Under the pieces are notes generated by a model. It saw nothing but the letters and a program-made list of their open reading frames with translations, did no database searches and was not told the origin of the DNA. From contig NZ_CP113061.1 in the NCBI RefSeq assembly GCF_026625745.1, positions 2,443,501 to 2,507,500 of the forward strand: a DNA stretch of 64,000 bases, given 5' to 3'. This document shows positions 18,083-26,449 of the stretch, piece by piece. Made by a program: the position numbers and the translations under genes. Origin of the DNA: Asticcacaulis sp. SL142. Lineage in GTDB: Bacteria; Pseudomonadota; Alphaproteobacteria; Caulobacterales; Caulobacteraceae. Within the stretch, counting starts at the first letter, position 1. Every line of letters begins with the position of its first letter.

Positions 18083-18925
18083 ATGACTGACTATCCCACA
18101 GGCTTTGGCGAACGCACCCACCATAAGGCGTCAGGCGTGGCCGATGACATTGAGTATGAAATCAAAGGGCAAGAACTTCAGTTTGTCGAAATCGAGCTCG
18201 ATCCCGGCGAAAGCGCGGTCGCCGAAGCCGGCGCCATGGTCTGGAAAGATGCCCATGTTGGCATGACTACCGTATTTGGCGACGGCTCAGCCCAGCAAAG
18301 CGGCTTTATGGGCAAGCTTTTGGGGGCAGGTAAGCGCCTATTGACGGGTGAGAGCCTGTTCACCACCGTCTTTACCCATAATGGCACCGGTAAGGCGCGG
18401 GTGGCCTTTGGCGCGCCGGTACCGGGCGTGGTCGTGCCGCTTAAGCTCGATCAATATGGCGGGCGTCTGATCTGCCAGAAGGACTCGTTTCTGGCCGCAG
18501 CCAAGGGCGTATCGATCGGCATCCATTTCCAGCGCAAGATCATGACCGGCCTGTTTGGCGGCGAAGGCTTCATCATGCAAAAGCTTGAAGGCGATGGCTG
18601 GGTGTTCGTGCAGTTCGGCGGCATGGTCATTGAGCGCGAATTGAAAGCCAGGGAACAACTGCATGTCGATACCGGCTGCGTTGCCGCCTTTACCGATACG
18701 ATTGATTTCGATCTGATTGCCGCGGGCGGTGTGAAATCCATGCTGTTCGGCGGTGAAGGCGTTTTCTTTGCGCAACTGACCGGGCCGGGTAAGGTGTGGA
18801 TTCAGTCCCTGCCGTTTTCGCGCCTGTCGGGCCGGATTCTGGCCGCCGCTGGCGGTGGTGGTCAGTCGCGCGGCGAAGGCTCGGTGCTGGGCGGCTTTGG
18901 TGATCTGATCGGCGGTAATAACTGA
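18083..18925 (+). CDS. AIM24 / TIGR00266 family protein
   Basis: ATG at 18083 follows AGGAT; an in-frame ATG at 18044 has no ribosome binding site. The 280-residue product is built of beta strands with ELQFVEIELDPGESAVAEAGAMV near the N terminus (pieces: LQFVEIELDPGESAVAEAG), GFMGKLLGAGKRLLTGESLF in the middle and FFAQLTGPGKVWIQSLPFSR near the end, all typical of AIM24-like proteins with a jelly-roll-like fold. The family is widespread in bacteria and mitochondria without a settled biochemical role. A Gly-rich tail follows. Converges with the GntR gene. Confidence 0.88.
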   Translation: MTDYPTGFGERTHHKASGVADDIEYEIKGQELQFVEIELDPGESAVAEAGAMVWKDAHVGMTTVFGDGSAQQSGFMGKLLGAGKRLLTGESLFTTVFTHNGTGKARVAFGAPVPGVVVPLKLDQYGGRLICQKDSFLAAAKGVSIGIHFQRKIMTGLFGGEGFIMQKLEGDGWVFVQFGGMVIERELKAREQLHVDTGCVAAFTDTIDFDLIAAGGVKSMLFGGEGVFFAQLTGPGKVWIQSLPFSRLSGRILAAAGGGGQSRGEGSVLGGFGDLIGGNN

Positions 18926-18939
18926 CGGGTGTGTCGCGA

Positions 18940-18966
18940 GATTAAGGCGTTGGCAATGCCTTAATC
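18940..18966. terminator. Inverted repeat at a convergent junction (possible terminator)
   Basis: Perfect 9-bp arms GATTAAGGC (18940-18948) and GCCTTAATC (18958-18966) with a 9-nt loop lie between the AIM24 and GntR genes; the right arm contains the GntR stop codon. There is no T-run on either side, so it may be a transcript-end stabilising hairpin rather than a classical terminator. Confidence 0.45.
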
Positions 18967-19713
18967 TGTCACCCCTTTGAGGCGGCGGGCGATGGCCTGA
19001 CGACGTTCGGAATTGGCCTGACGCACGCGCTCAACCGCTACGATTTCGGTCGCGTTCAACAGATGCTCAATCACCCGGTCGAGATGGTCATGCATGGCCT
19101 GACGGGCGGCGTTGCCAGAGCGGCTTTTGAGCGCGGCCAGAATGCCGCCATGCTCATCGATGCGCGCCCCCATGCCGAGGTTAGCCGCCCGCGCCAGAAT
19201 ATTGCGCGCCAGCGGTGACCGGTAACGCCAGTCCCACAGGTTTTCTACACAGGACGCAATCGCGCCATTGCCGCTGATCTTGGCAATCAGGACGTGGAAC
19301 TCTCGGTCGGCCCGCTCGGCCCGCTCAGGGTCGGCGTGGTGCATCTGATTAACCAGCCCCTCAAGCTCCGTCACCTGCTCATCAGTGATCAGGGTCGCCG
19401 CCAGGGCGCACACTTCGCCCTCAAGCAGCCGGCGCGCTTCGATCAGTTCAAAGGCGCCGATTTCAGAATCTGAGAACGGCAGGGGATCAGGTTTGGTCTT
19501 GGTGACAATGATCCCTAAGCCATGCTTGGCCTCGATCATGCCTAAGATTTCCAGCGCGATCATGGCTTCGCGCAAGGTGGGTCGGCTGACGCCGTACTGC
19601 ACGGCCAGATCACGCTCCGGCGGCAGGCGGTCTCCGGGTTTGTAGCGCCCAGACTGAATATCAGCCGCAATAGAATCGGCAATTCGGCGGTAAAGTTTCT
19701 TCGGTTCAGACAT
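18961..19713 (-). CDS. GntR/FadR family regulator of uronate genes
   Basis: 250 residues. The N-terminal winged helix-turn-helix has YRRIADSIAADIQSGRYKPG and RLPPERDLAVQYGVSRPTLR, the GntR signature; the C-terminal FCD domain has FELIEARRLLEGEVCALAA and metal-ligand-type residues further on (RADREFHVLIAKISGN). This is the architecture of UxuR/ExuR-type regulators, which respond to uronates such as fructuronate. It diverges from manD/uxaC/GH67 and very probably represses them. A FadR-type operator candidate (20004-20014) lies in the shared upstream region. Confidence 0.88.
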   Translation of the reverse strand: MSEPKKLYRRIADSIAADIQSGRYKPGDRLPPERDLAVQYGVSRPTLREAMIALEILGMIEAKHGLGIIVTKTKPDPLPFSDSEIGAFELIEARRLLEGEVCALAATLITDEQVTELEGLVNQMHHADPERAERADREFHVLIAKISGNGAIASCVENLWDWRYRSPLARNILARAANLGMGARIDEHGGILAALKSRSGNAARQAMHDHLDRVIEHLLNATEIVAVERVRQANSERRQAIARRLKGVTD

Positions 19714-19867
19714 CTGTGTTCATGTATCCGGACGGCCCAAAGCCGTATCAGCGCTCTACCTATGCCTGATTTGCACCGCTTTAGAAAGACTTAACGCTTA
19801 ATAACGGCCCTGACCGTTTTGCCCCTGGTCAGGCCAATAAGGACGCAGACTTTATCGCTGTATGACA

Positions 19868-19906
19868 GCGCTTACTTGTACTATAAATAAGCGCCTTATG
19901 ATACAA
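19868..19906. promoter_or_regulatory. Paired operator-like sites in the gntR-manD intergenic region
   Basis: Two 11-bp sites TTGTACTATAA (19876-19886) and TTATGATACAA (19896-19906) face each other; each matches 10 of 11 positions of the GntR-FCD pattern TNGTNNNACNA. A separate inverted repeat GCGCTTA/TAAGCGC (19868-19874, 19888-19894) overlaps them. These could be secondary binding sites for the neighbouring GntR protein near its own promoter. Pattern match only. The rest of the 482-bp intergenic region (19714-20195) holds no gene that I can support. Confidence 0.35.
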
Positions 19907-20003
19907 ATTCCTCCGAAATTGGCGGCTCCAGTCTATCTTAATGCCACACGCCTTTCAGAAAAAGCTTGCACTCTTGCGGCAGATTTGAGTTATATATGAA
20001 AAT

Positions 20004-20014
20004 AGGTCATACCA
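20004..20014. promoter_or_regulatory. Candidate GntR (FadR-type) operator before manD
   Basis: AGGTCATACCA matches 10 of 11 positions of TGGTNNNACCA, the known consensus for FCD-type GntR regulators, and lies inside the longer AATAGGTCATACCAATT, which resembles enterobacterial ExuR/UxuR sites with one extra central base. It is 182 bp before the manD start and about 290 bp before the gntR start, so it could control either direction. Confidence 0.55.
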
Positions 20015-20195
20015 ATTGCGTGACAAAGTTGCGCAATCGTAAAACCCATCGGCTTGCTAAAACCACAGATCATGGCCACAGGTCATGACACCAGGGAACG
20101 GAACTTCTTTTAATACAACGGCCTGACCTACCTCTATCGCGTTTTTGAATATGACGCGGGTCGTCTCAGGCTGTGGCTTTGGAGTCTTACGCTAT

Positions 20196-21404
20196 ATGAA
20201 AATCACGTCCGCCAAGGTTATAGTCACCTGTCCTGGCCGCAACTTTGTGACGCTCAAGATCATGACCGACGAAGGTGTCTATGGTCTGGGCGATGCCACG
20301 CTCAATGGCCGCGAGTTGTCGGTTGTGTCTTACCTGGAAGACCATGTCATCCCGTGCCTGATCGGCCGCGACCCGCACCAGATCGAGGACATCTGGCAGT
20401 TCCTGTATCGCGGTGCGTACTGGCGTCGGGGGCCGGTCACCATGTCGGCCGTCGCCGCCGTCGATATGGCGCTGTGGGACATCAAGGGTAAGGTCGCGGG
20501 GCTTCCGGTCTATCAGCTCATGGGTGGCAAGTGCCGCACCGGGGTGATGGTCTATGGCCACGCCAACGGCACCTCGATTGAAGACACCATTGAGGTGGCA
20601 CAGTCCTATAAGGCCATGGGCTATAAGGCCATCCGCCTGCAATGCGGGGTGCCAGGTCTGGCCTCGACCTACGGCGTTTCCAAGGACAAGATGTTCTATG
20701 AACCCGCCGATGCCGACCTGCCGACTGAGAATGTCTGGTCGACGGAAGCCTATATGCGCGTCGTGCCGAAACTGTTTGCCGCCGCCCGTGACGCCCTGGG
20801 CGACGAGGTTCACCTGCTGCACGATGTTCACCACCGCCTGACCCCGATCGAGGCCGGTCGTCTGGGTCGCGATCTGGAGCCCTACCGTCCGTTCTGGATG
20901 GAAGATGCGGTCGTGGCCGAAAATCAGGAAAACTTCCGCCTGATCCGTCAGCACACGACCACGCCGCTGGCCGTTGGGGAAATCTTCAACTCGATCTGGG
21001 ACTGCAAGGATCTGATCCAGAACCAGTTGATCGACTATATCCGCGCCACGGTCGTCCATGCCGGTGGGCTGACCCACCTCAAGAAGATCGCCGCCTTTGC
21101 CGACATCTATAATGTCCGCACCGGCTGTCATGGGGCTACCGACCTGTCGCCGGTCTGTATGGCCGCAGCGCTCAACTTCGATGTCTCGATCCCGAACTTC
21201 GGGGTGCAGGAATATATGCGCCACACCGAGGCCACCGATGAGGTTTTCCCGCATCAATATTATTTCAGGGACGGCGACCTGATGGTCAATGAAACGCCGG
21301 GTCTGGGGGTCGATATCGACGAAGACTTGGCCGCCAAGTATCCGTATCAGCGCGCCTATCTGCCGGTGAACCGCCTGCAGGACGGCACCCTGTTTAACTG
21401 GTAG
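20196..21404 (+). CDS. manD: D-mannonate dehydratase, ManD (enolase superfamily)
   Basis: ATG at 20196 gives the usual 402 residues, with GGAG 11 bp upstream; an in-frame ATG at 20145 would add 17 residues unlike the family. The product has the enolase-superfamily barrel with metal ligands D210 (LLHDVHH), E236 (FWMEDA) and E262 (AVGEIF), the catalytic H212, and Y159 in the loop [10 protein letters not shown]. These residue numbers agree exactly with those reported for the characterised ManD of Novosphingobium. It dehydrates D-mannonate to 2-keto-3-deoxygluconate in the cytoplasm, downstream of UxaC. The uxaC gene follows after 13 bp. Confidence 0.95.
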   Translation: MKITSAKVIVTCPGRNFVTLKIMTDEGVYGLGDATLNGRELSVVSYLEDHVIPCLIGRDPHQIEDIWQFLYRGAYWRRGPVTMSAVAAVDMALWDIKGKVAGLPVYQLMGGKCRTGVMVYGHANGTSIEDTIEVAQSYKAMGYKAIRLQCGVPGLASTYGVSKDKMFYEPADADLPTENVWSTEAYMRVVPKLFAAARDALGDEVHLLHDVHHRLTPIEAGRLGRDLEPYRPFWMEDAVVAENQENFRLIRQHTTTPLAVGEIFNSIWDCKDLIQNQLIDYIRATVVHAGGLTHLKKIAAFADIYNVRTGCHGATDLSPVCMAAALNFDVSIPNFGVQEYMRHTEATDEVFPHQYYFRDGDLMVNETPGLGVDIDEDLAAKYPYQRAYLPVNRLQDGTLFNW

Positions 21405-21417
21405 GGGCCTTAAGTTC

Positions 21418-22830
21418 ATGGCCGTGCTGAAACTGCATCCCGACCGGCTGCTGCCGGCAGATCCCGCCACCCGCGATATTGCCCGCAGGCTTTATCAGAC
21501 GGTCAAAGACCTGCCGATCATCAGCCCGCACGGCCATACCGACCCGCAATGGTTTGCCGATAATGAAGCCTTTCCCGATCCGGCGCAGCTTCTGATCGTG
21601 CCGGATCACTATGTGTTCCGGATGCTGTATTCGCAAGGGGTGGATCTGGCAGCGCTGGGGATCGCCACCCATGACGGCACACCGTTTGAGGCCGACCCGC
21701 GCAAAATCTGGAAAACCTTTGCCGAAAACTATTATCTGTTCCGAGGCACCCCGTCGCGCATGTGGCTGGATTGGGTGTTCTCAAACGTGTTCGGCATTGA
21801 CGTCACCCTGACGCCAGAGACCGCCGATCACTATTATGAGGTGATGGACGCAAGCCTTAAAACCGACGCCTTTCGGCCACGCGCCCTGTTTGAGCGCTTT
21901 AATATCGAGGTCATCGCCACCACCGAAGGGCCGCTCGATGACCTGCGCCACCATAAGAAAATCCGCGACAGTGGCTGGGGCGGGCGTGTCGTTACCGCCT
22001 ATCGCCCCGATCCGGTCATGGACCCGGAGCATGTCGGATTTGCGGATAATCTTGAACGGTTCGGGCAACTGGCGGGCGAAGATATAACCACCTTTGCGGG
22101 CTATCTGAAGGCCCACCAAAACCGCCGCGCCTTTTTCCGCGAAGCCGGTGCGACCTCAACCGACCACGGCCATGTCCGCGCCACCACTGCCAATCTGTCG
22201 CCGTCAGAGGCGGCGGCCCTATATAACAAAATCCGCTCCGGTAATTTTAGCGCCCATGAGGCCGACCTGTTCCGCGGGCAGATGCTGACCGAAATGGCGC
22301 GCATGAGCCTTGACGACGGTATGGTGCTGCAACTGCATCCGGGCGTGTACCGCAGTCACAACCAGCATGTGCTCAGTCGCTTTGGCCGTGATAAGGGCGC
22401 GGATATTCCGCTGGCGACCGAATATGTCCATGCGCTGAAACCTCTGCTTGATGCCTATGGCAACGATCCGCGCCTGACCTTTATTGTCTTTACGCTCGAT
22501 GAAACCGTCTATGCGCGTGAGCTGGCGCCACTGGCCGGTCATTATCCGGCGCTGAAGCTCGGCCCGCCGTGGTGGTTCCACGACTCGCCCGAAGGCATGC
22601 GCCGTTTCCGCGACCAGATGACCGAGACCGGCGGCTATTATAATACCGTCGGCTTTAATGACGACACCCGCGCCTTTTTCTCCATTCCCGCCCGCCATGA
22701 TGTCGCGCGCCGCATGGATTGCGGGCATCTGGCGCGACTGGTGGCGGAGCATCGCCTTGATGAAGATGAGGCCGCCGAGGTCGCCTATGATCTAAGCTAC
22801 AAACTGGCCAAGCAGGCCTATAAATTATAA
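21418..22830 (+). CDS. uxaC: Glucuronate isomerase
   Basis: 470 residues, normal for UxaC, an amidohydrolase-superfamily TIM barrel. Key stretches are SPHGHTDPQWFADNEAF near residue 36 (metal-type His residues), ATTEGPLDDLRHH, LQLHPGVYRSHN and GGYYNTVGFNDDTRAF near the C terminus. It converts D-glucuronate to D-fructuronate, and D-galacturonate to D-tagaturonate. Set in one operon with manD upstream and the alpha-glucuronidase gene 22 bp downstream, it processes glucuronate released from xylan side chains. The fructuronate reductase (UxuB) needed between UxaC and ManD is not in this window. Confidence 0.95.
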   Translation: MAVLKLHPDRLLPADPATRDIARRLYQTVKDLPIISPHGHTDPQWFADNEAFPDPAQLLIVPDHYVFRMLYSQGVDLAALGIATHDGTPFEADPRKIWKTFAENYYLFRGTPSRMWLDWVFSNVFGIDVTLTPETADHYYEVMDASLKTDAFRPRALFERFNIEVIATTEGPLDDLRHHKKIRDSGWGGRVVTAYRPDPVMDPEHVGFADNLERFGQLAGEDITTFAGYLKAHQNRRAFFREAGATSTDHGHVRATTANLSPSEAAALYNKIRSGNFSAHEADLFRGQMLTEMARMSLDDGMVLQLHPGVYRSHNQHVLSRFGRDKGADIPLATEYVHALKPLLDAYGNDPRLTFIVFTLDETVYARELAPLAGHYPALKLGPPWWFHDSPEGMRRFRDQMTETGGYYNTVGFNDDTRAFFSIPARHDVARRMDCGHLARLVAEHRLDEDEAAEVAYDLSYKLAKQAYKL

Positions 22831-22852
22831 ACGAAAATACGGGAGGTTTGAG

Positions 22853-24979
22853 ATGTTGCGATGGATAGTGGCGGTTTGCGCCCTTATGTTAGCGCTACCG
22901 GCGCAGGCCGAGGACGGCTATGACCTGTGGCAGAGATACCGTCCGGTCGAGGCGGGCTATGTCATCCCTGCCACCGCGATCGTTTCCGAAGGTGCCACCC
23001 CCACGCTGATCGCCGCCGCGCAAGAGCTTGAGCGCGGCTTGAGCGGCTTGTCGGGCAAGATGATCGAGACCGGCACCCTCCGCGATAACGCCATCATCAT
23101 TGGCACGCCGTCCGGCTCTGCGGCCATCGCCCTCATTAATCCTGACCTGACCAAGACTGGCGAAGAAGGCTATGTTATCCGCACCGTGCGCCTGAACGAT
23201 AAGCCGGTGACGATCATCGCCGCCAACCGCGATATCGGCGTGCTTTATGGTGTGTTTGAATATCTGAAACTGATCCAGACCCGCCAGCCGCTGGAACGCC
23301 TCAACATCACCGAGGCCCCAAAGGTCAAGCTGCGCGTCCTCAATCACTGGGATAATCTCGATGGCTCAGTTGAGCGCGGTTATGCGGGGACGACCATCTG
23401 GGACTGGTGGAAGCTGCCGGATGTTAAGCACCCGCGCTATACCGACTATGCCCGCGCCAATGCCTCGGTCGGGATCAACGGCACGGTGCTGAACAATGTC
23501 AATTCCAATGCGGTATCGTTGAGCCCAACCTATATCGCCAAGACCGCGGCCCTGGCCGATATCTTCCGCCCCTATGGTATTAAGGTCTATCTGTCGGCGC
23601 GCTTTTCGGCCCCGATAGAAGAGGGAGGTCTCAAAACCGCCGACCCGCTCGACCCCGCCGTGCGCGCATGGTGGAAGGCCAAGGCGGATGAAATCTATGC
23701 CGCTATTCCCGATTTTGGCGGCTTTCTGGTCAAGGCCAATAGTGAGGGCCAGCCCGGCCCGCAGGACTATAAGCGCAGCCATGCCGATGGGGCCAATATG
23801 CTGGCCGAGGCGTTAAAACCGCATAGCGGCATCGTCATGTGGCGGGCCTTTGTCTACAGCCACGAAAAGCCCGATGACCGCCACAAGCAGGCCTATGATG
23901 AGTTCAAGGCGCTGGATGGTCAGTTTGCTGACAATGTGCTGGTGCAGGTCAAGAACGGCGCCATCGATTTTCAGCCGCGTGAGCCTTTCCACCCCCTGTT
24001 CGGGGCCATGCCGAAGACGCCGCTGATGATGGAATTCCAGATCACTAAAGAATATCTCGGCTTTTCGACCCACCTCGCCTACCTCGGCCAATATTACGAA
24101 GAGGCGCTGAAAACCGACACCTTTGCAAACGGTAAGGCGGGCAACACCGTCGCCAAGGTCGTCGAAGGTACGGTCGATAACCACACATTGACCGGTATTG
24201 CGGGTGTGGCCAATATCGGCATGGATCGCAACTGGTCGGGTTCTGATTTCGATCAGGCCAACTGGTACGCTTTCGGGCGGCTGGCCTGGAACCCGCAGGC
24301 TTCATCGCGCGCCATTGCCGATGACTGGGCCCGTATGACCTTTTCCAATGATCCGGCCTTTGTGGCACCGGTGGTCGATATGATGATGACCTCACGCGAA
24401 ACCGTGGCCGATTACATGACGCCGCTGGGGCTGCATCATCTGATGGATACCGGCCACCACTATGGGCCGGGACCGTGGGTCGATAATCTGGAGCGCGCCG
24501 ACTGGAACCCGGTCTATTATCATAAGGCCGATGCGAACGGGATTGGCTTTGACCGGATGAACAACGGCTCGAACGCCATTGCTCAGTACACCCCAAAAGC
24601 CGCCAAACTCTGGGCTGACCCAAAGACCATGGATGAGCGCTATCTGCTGTGGTTCCATCATTTGCCGTGGGATTATACGGTCAAATCGGGACGTACCCTG
24701 TGGGATGAAGTGGCGGTGACCTACTCCAAAGGCGCATCTGATGTGACCACAATGCGCAATCGCTGGGCGTCGCTTAAGCCTTATGTCGATGCGCAACGCT
24801 TTGAGGCGGTGGCGACCAATCTGATGATTCAGGAACGCGAGGCCAAATGGTGGCGCGATGCGTCGGTGGCCTATTTCCAGTCGATCTCCAAACGCCCGCT
24901 GCCCGCCGGTTATGCCGCGCCGGAAAAGTCGCTGGACTATTATAAGTCGCTGAAATTTCCCTATGCACCGGGGAATTAG
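22853..24979 (+). CDS. Alpha-glucuronidase, GH67
   Basis: 708 residues with a signal peptide (MLRWIVAVCALMLALPAQA, cleaved before EDGYDLW), so periplasmic or secreted. Full GH67 layout: N-terminal GlcNAcase-like domain, central TIM barrel beginning VKLRVLNHWDNLDGSVERGY (general acid region LVKANSEGQPGPQDYKRSH), and a C-terminal helical domain. The family removes 4-O-methyl-glucuronic acid from the ends of xylo-oligosaccharides. Ribosome binding site GGGAGG is close to ATG. With uxaC and manD in the same operon, the freed uronic acid feeds directly into central metabolism. The gene appears intact. Confidence 0.95.
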   Translation: MLRWIVAVCALMLALPAQAEDGYDLWQRYRPVEAGYVIPATAIVSEGATPTLIAAAQELERGLSGLSGKMIETGTLRDNAIIIGTPSGSAAIALINPDLTKTGEEGYVIRTVRLNDKPVTIIAANRDIGVLYGVFEYLKLIQTRQPLERLNITEAPKVKLRVLNHWDNLDGSVERGYAGTTIWDWWKLPDVKHPRYTDYARANASVGINGTVLNNVNSNAVSLSPTYIAKTAALADIFRPYGIKVYLSARFSAPIEEGGLKTADPLDPAVRAWWKAKADEIYAAIPDFGGFLVKANSEGQPGPQDYKRSHADGANMLAEALKPHSGIVMWRAFVYSHEKPDDRHKQAYDEFKALDGQFADNVLVQVKNGAIDFQPREPFHPLFGAMPKTPLMMEFQITKEYLGFSTHLAYLGQYYEEALKTDTFANGKAGNTVAKVVEGTVDNHTLTGIAGVANIGMDRNWSGSDFDQANWYAFGRLAWNPQASSRAIADDWARMTFSNDPAFVAPVVDMMMTSRETVADYMTPLGLHHLMDTGHHYGPGPWVDNLERADWNPVYYHKADANGIGFDRMNNGSNAIAQYTPKAAKLWADPKTMDERYLLWFHHLPWDYTVKSGRTLWDEVAVTYSKGASDVTTMRNRWASLKPYVDAQRFEAVATNLMIQEREAKWWRDASVAYFQSISKRPLPAGYAAPEKSLDYYKSLKFPYAPGN

Positions 24980-25033
24980 TTTACAGCTACCGAAAAGCAC
25001 GTCACCTTTGCCGGGTATACGGAGGGTATCAGC

Positions 25034-25693
25034 ATGTGTTTTTCGGCCCCGGTCAGCTTTGCCGCCAGCGCCTTTATCGCCACGGCCGGCGTCATGGCCC
25101 TGCGCGAAACGCAATTAAAGACTGAGCGGCCATTCGCGTCTGTGCCGCTGTTGTTTGCCATCCAGCAATTTATCGAAGGCTGCCTGTGGGTCTTGTTACC
25201 ACAAATGGGAACCGGGGCGGCCACCCACGCCCTGACCCAGGGTTACGCCGTATTTATCGGGGTGATCTGGCCGATCATCATACCCCTGTCGATTCTGCTG
25301 ATCGAGCCTGACCTGATCCGCAAACGGCTGATGCAGGTGGTTCTGCTGCTGGGGGTTGCCGTGGCCGCCTTTACGCTGATGATCATCCTGAAATACGGCG
25401 TGGCCGTGCAAATGGTCAATCAGTGTCTGGTCTACACCAATCCGGTCGGGGGCGGGTTCTGGATCCGCAGCGCCTATGTGGTCGCGACCTGCGCAGCGTT
25501 CTTTATCTCAAGCCATGTCAGCGTGCGTGTGATTGGCACGGCCATGGTGGTGGGCTTTGCCGTGGCCTACAGCTTTTTCAGGCTTAACTACCCATCCGTG
25601 TGGTGTTTCTTTGCCGCACTGGTAAGCGCCCTCACCTACTGGCATTTCCGACGCAAAAAGACAGGTGACGTTAAGGAAACCCTTACGGTGTAA
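25034..25693 (+). CDS. DUF6629-like seven-helix membrane protein
   Basis: 219 residues beginning MCFSAPVSFAASAFIATAGV, the signature opening of a small family of multi-helix membrane proteins (MCFSxxxSF). About seven hydrophobic helices follow, with charged turns such as RKRLMQ, and a basic tail (HFRRKKTGDVKE). The family has no known function; some members look like 7-TM scaffolds. It stands alone, 54 bp after the alpha-glucuronidase gene, and is probably not part of uronate metabolism. A weak hairpin follows the stop codon. Confidence 0.7.
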   Translation: MCFSAPVSFAASAFIATAGVMALRETQLKTERPFASVPLLFAIQQFIEGCLWVLLPQMGTGAATHALTQGYAVFIGVIWPIIIPLSILLIEPDLIRKRLMQVVLLLGVAVAAFTLMIILKYGVAVQMVNQCLVYTNPVGGGFWIRSAYVVATCAAFFISSHVSVRVIGTAMVVGFAVAYSFFRLNYPSVWCFFAALVSALTYWHFRRKKTGDVKETLTV

Positions 25694-25785
25694 TCATTCT
25701 GAACCGAATGTGATTGGCTTGATCTGGTTTTGAGGCCCTATTATAGTGACGAAAAGTCGTTACGTCGCTTGCAGGCTCCAACTCC

Positions 25786-26448
25786 ATGACCTCATCTGTC
25801 GTTACATCTGACCATTACCCCACACCTACGGAACGTCGCGCCGACCTGATCGTGCATGTGGTCGGCCTGTGCATGGCCCTGTTTGGGGGCGGCATTGCAC
25901 TCGGATTAGCCATAAGCCACGGCTATCTGGGCAAGGTCGCCGCCGTCAGCGTCTATGCGCTTGGCTTTGTCGCCATGCTGGCCTTTTCGACCGCCTATAA
26001 CTTCGCCAAGCCGAACTGGCAGCCGTTTCTGCGACGGCTGGACCACGCTGGCATTTTCCTGATGATTGCCGCCAGCTACACGCCCTTTACCACTCAGGCG
26101 CTGGAGGGCGGCTGGGCGATCGGCATGACGGTGGCGGTCTGGACGCTGGCGGGCTTGGGCATGGCCGGAAAGCTGTTTTTGCCGCACCTGAGCAAGGTCA
26201 TCTGGATCGTGTTCTATCTGGCGCTCGGCTGGCTGATTTTGATTGCGATCAAGCCCATGATCCGCGAAGTGCCCATGCCCGCTCTGATTATGCTGGCGGC
26301 GGGTGGCGTGCTCTATAGCGTGGGCACGATTTTTTACATGAATAAGCGCCTGAAATTTCGCCGCGCCATCTGGCATGGCCATGTGCTGGCGGGCGCCTCG
26401 GCCCACTATGTCGCTATCCTTGTGGGTATTGTGCTGGCGGTGAAATAG
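25786..26448 (+). CDS. Hemolysin III / AdipoR-like membrane protein
   Basis: 220 residues, seven helices, of the hemolysin III/progestin-AdipoQ receptor family. Conserved places: TPTERRADLIVHVVGLCMAL at the start (Glu/Asp and His), FLRRLDHAGIFLMIAASYTPF (Asp-His in helix 2-3 region, Ser and Thr near metal site) and HGHVLAGASAHYVAI at the end (His residues for the metal). Members may act as zinc-dependent membrane hydrolases; the bacterial role is unclear. It converges with the histidine kinase gene, with 1 bp between the stops. Confidence 0.88.
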   Translation: MTSSVVTSDHYPTPTERRADLIVHVVGLCMALFGGGIALGLAISHGYLGKVAAVSVYALGFVAMLAFSTAYNFAKPNWQPFLRRLDHAGIFLMIAASYTPFTTQALEGGWAIGMTVAVWTLAGLGMAGKLFLPHLSKVIWIVFYLALGWLILIAIKPMIREVPMPALIMLAAGGVLYSVGTIFYMNKRLKFRRAIWHGHVLAGASAHYVAILVGIVLAVK

Positions 26449-26449
26449 C

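Noticed and set aside
20187-21470. 427-codon frame antisense to manD
   Set aside because: The sense strand encodes ManD with every catalytic residue in its known position; the antisense frame is a shadow.
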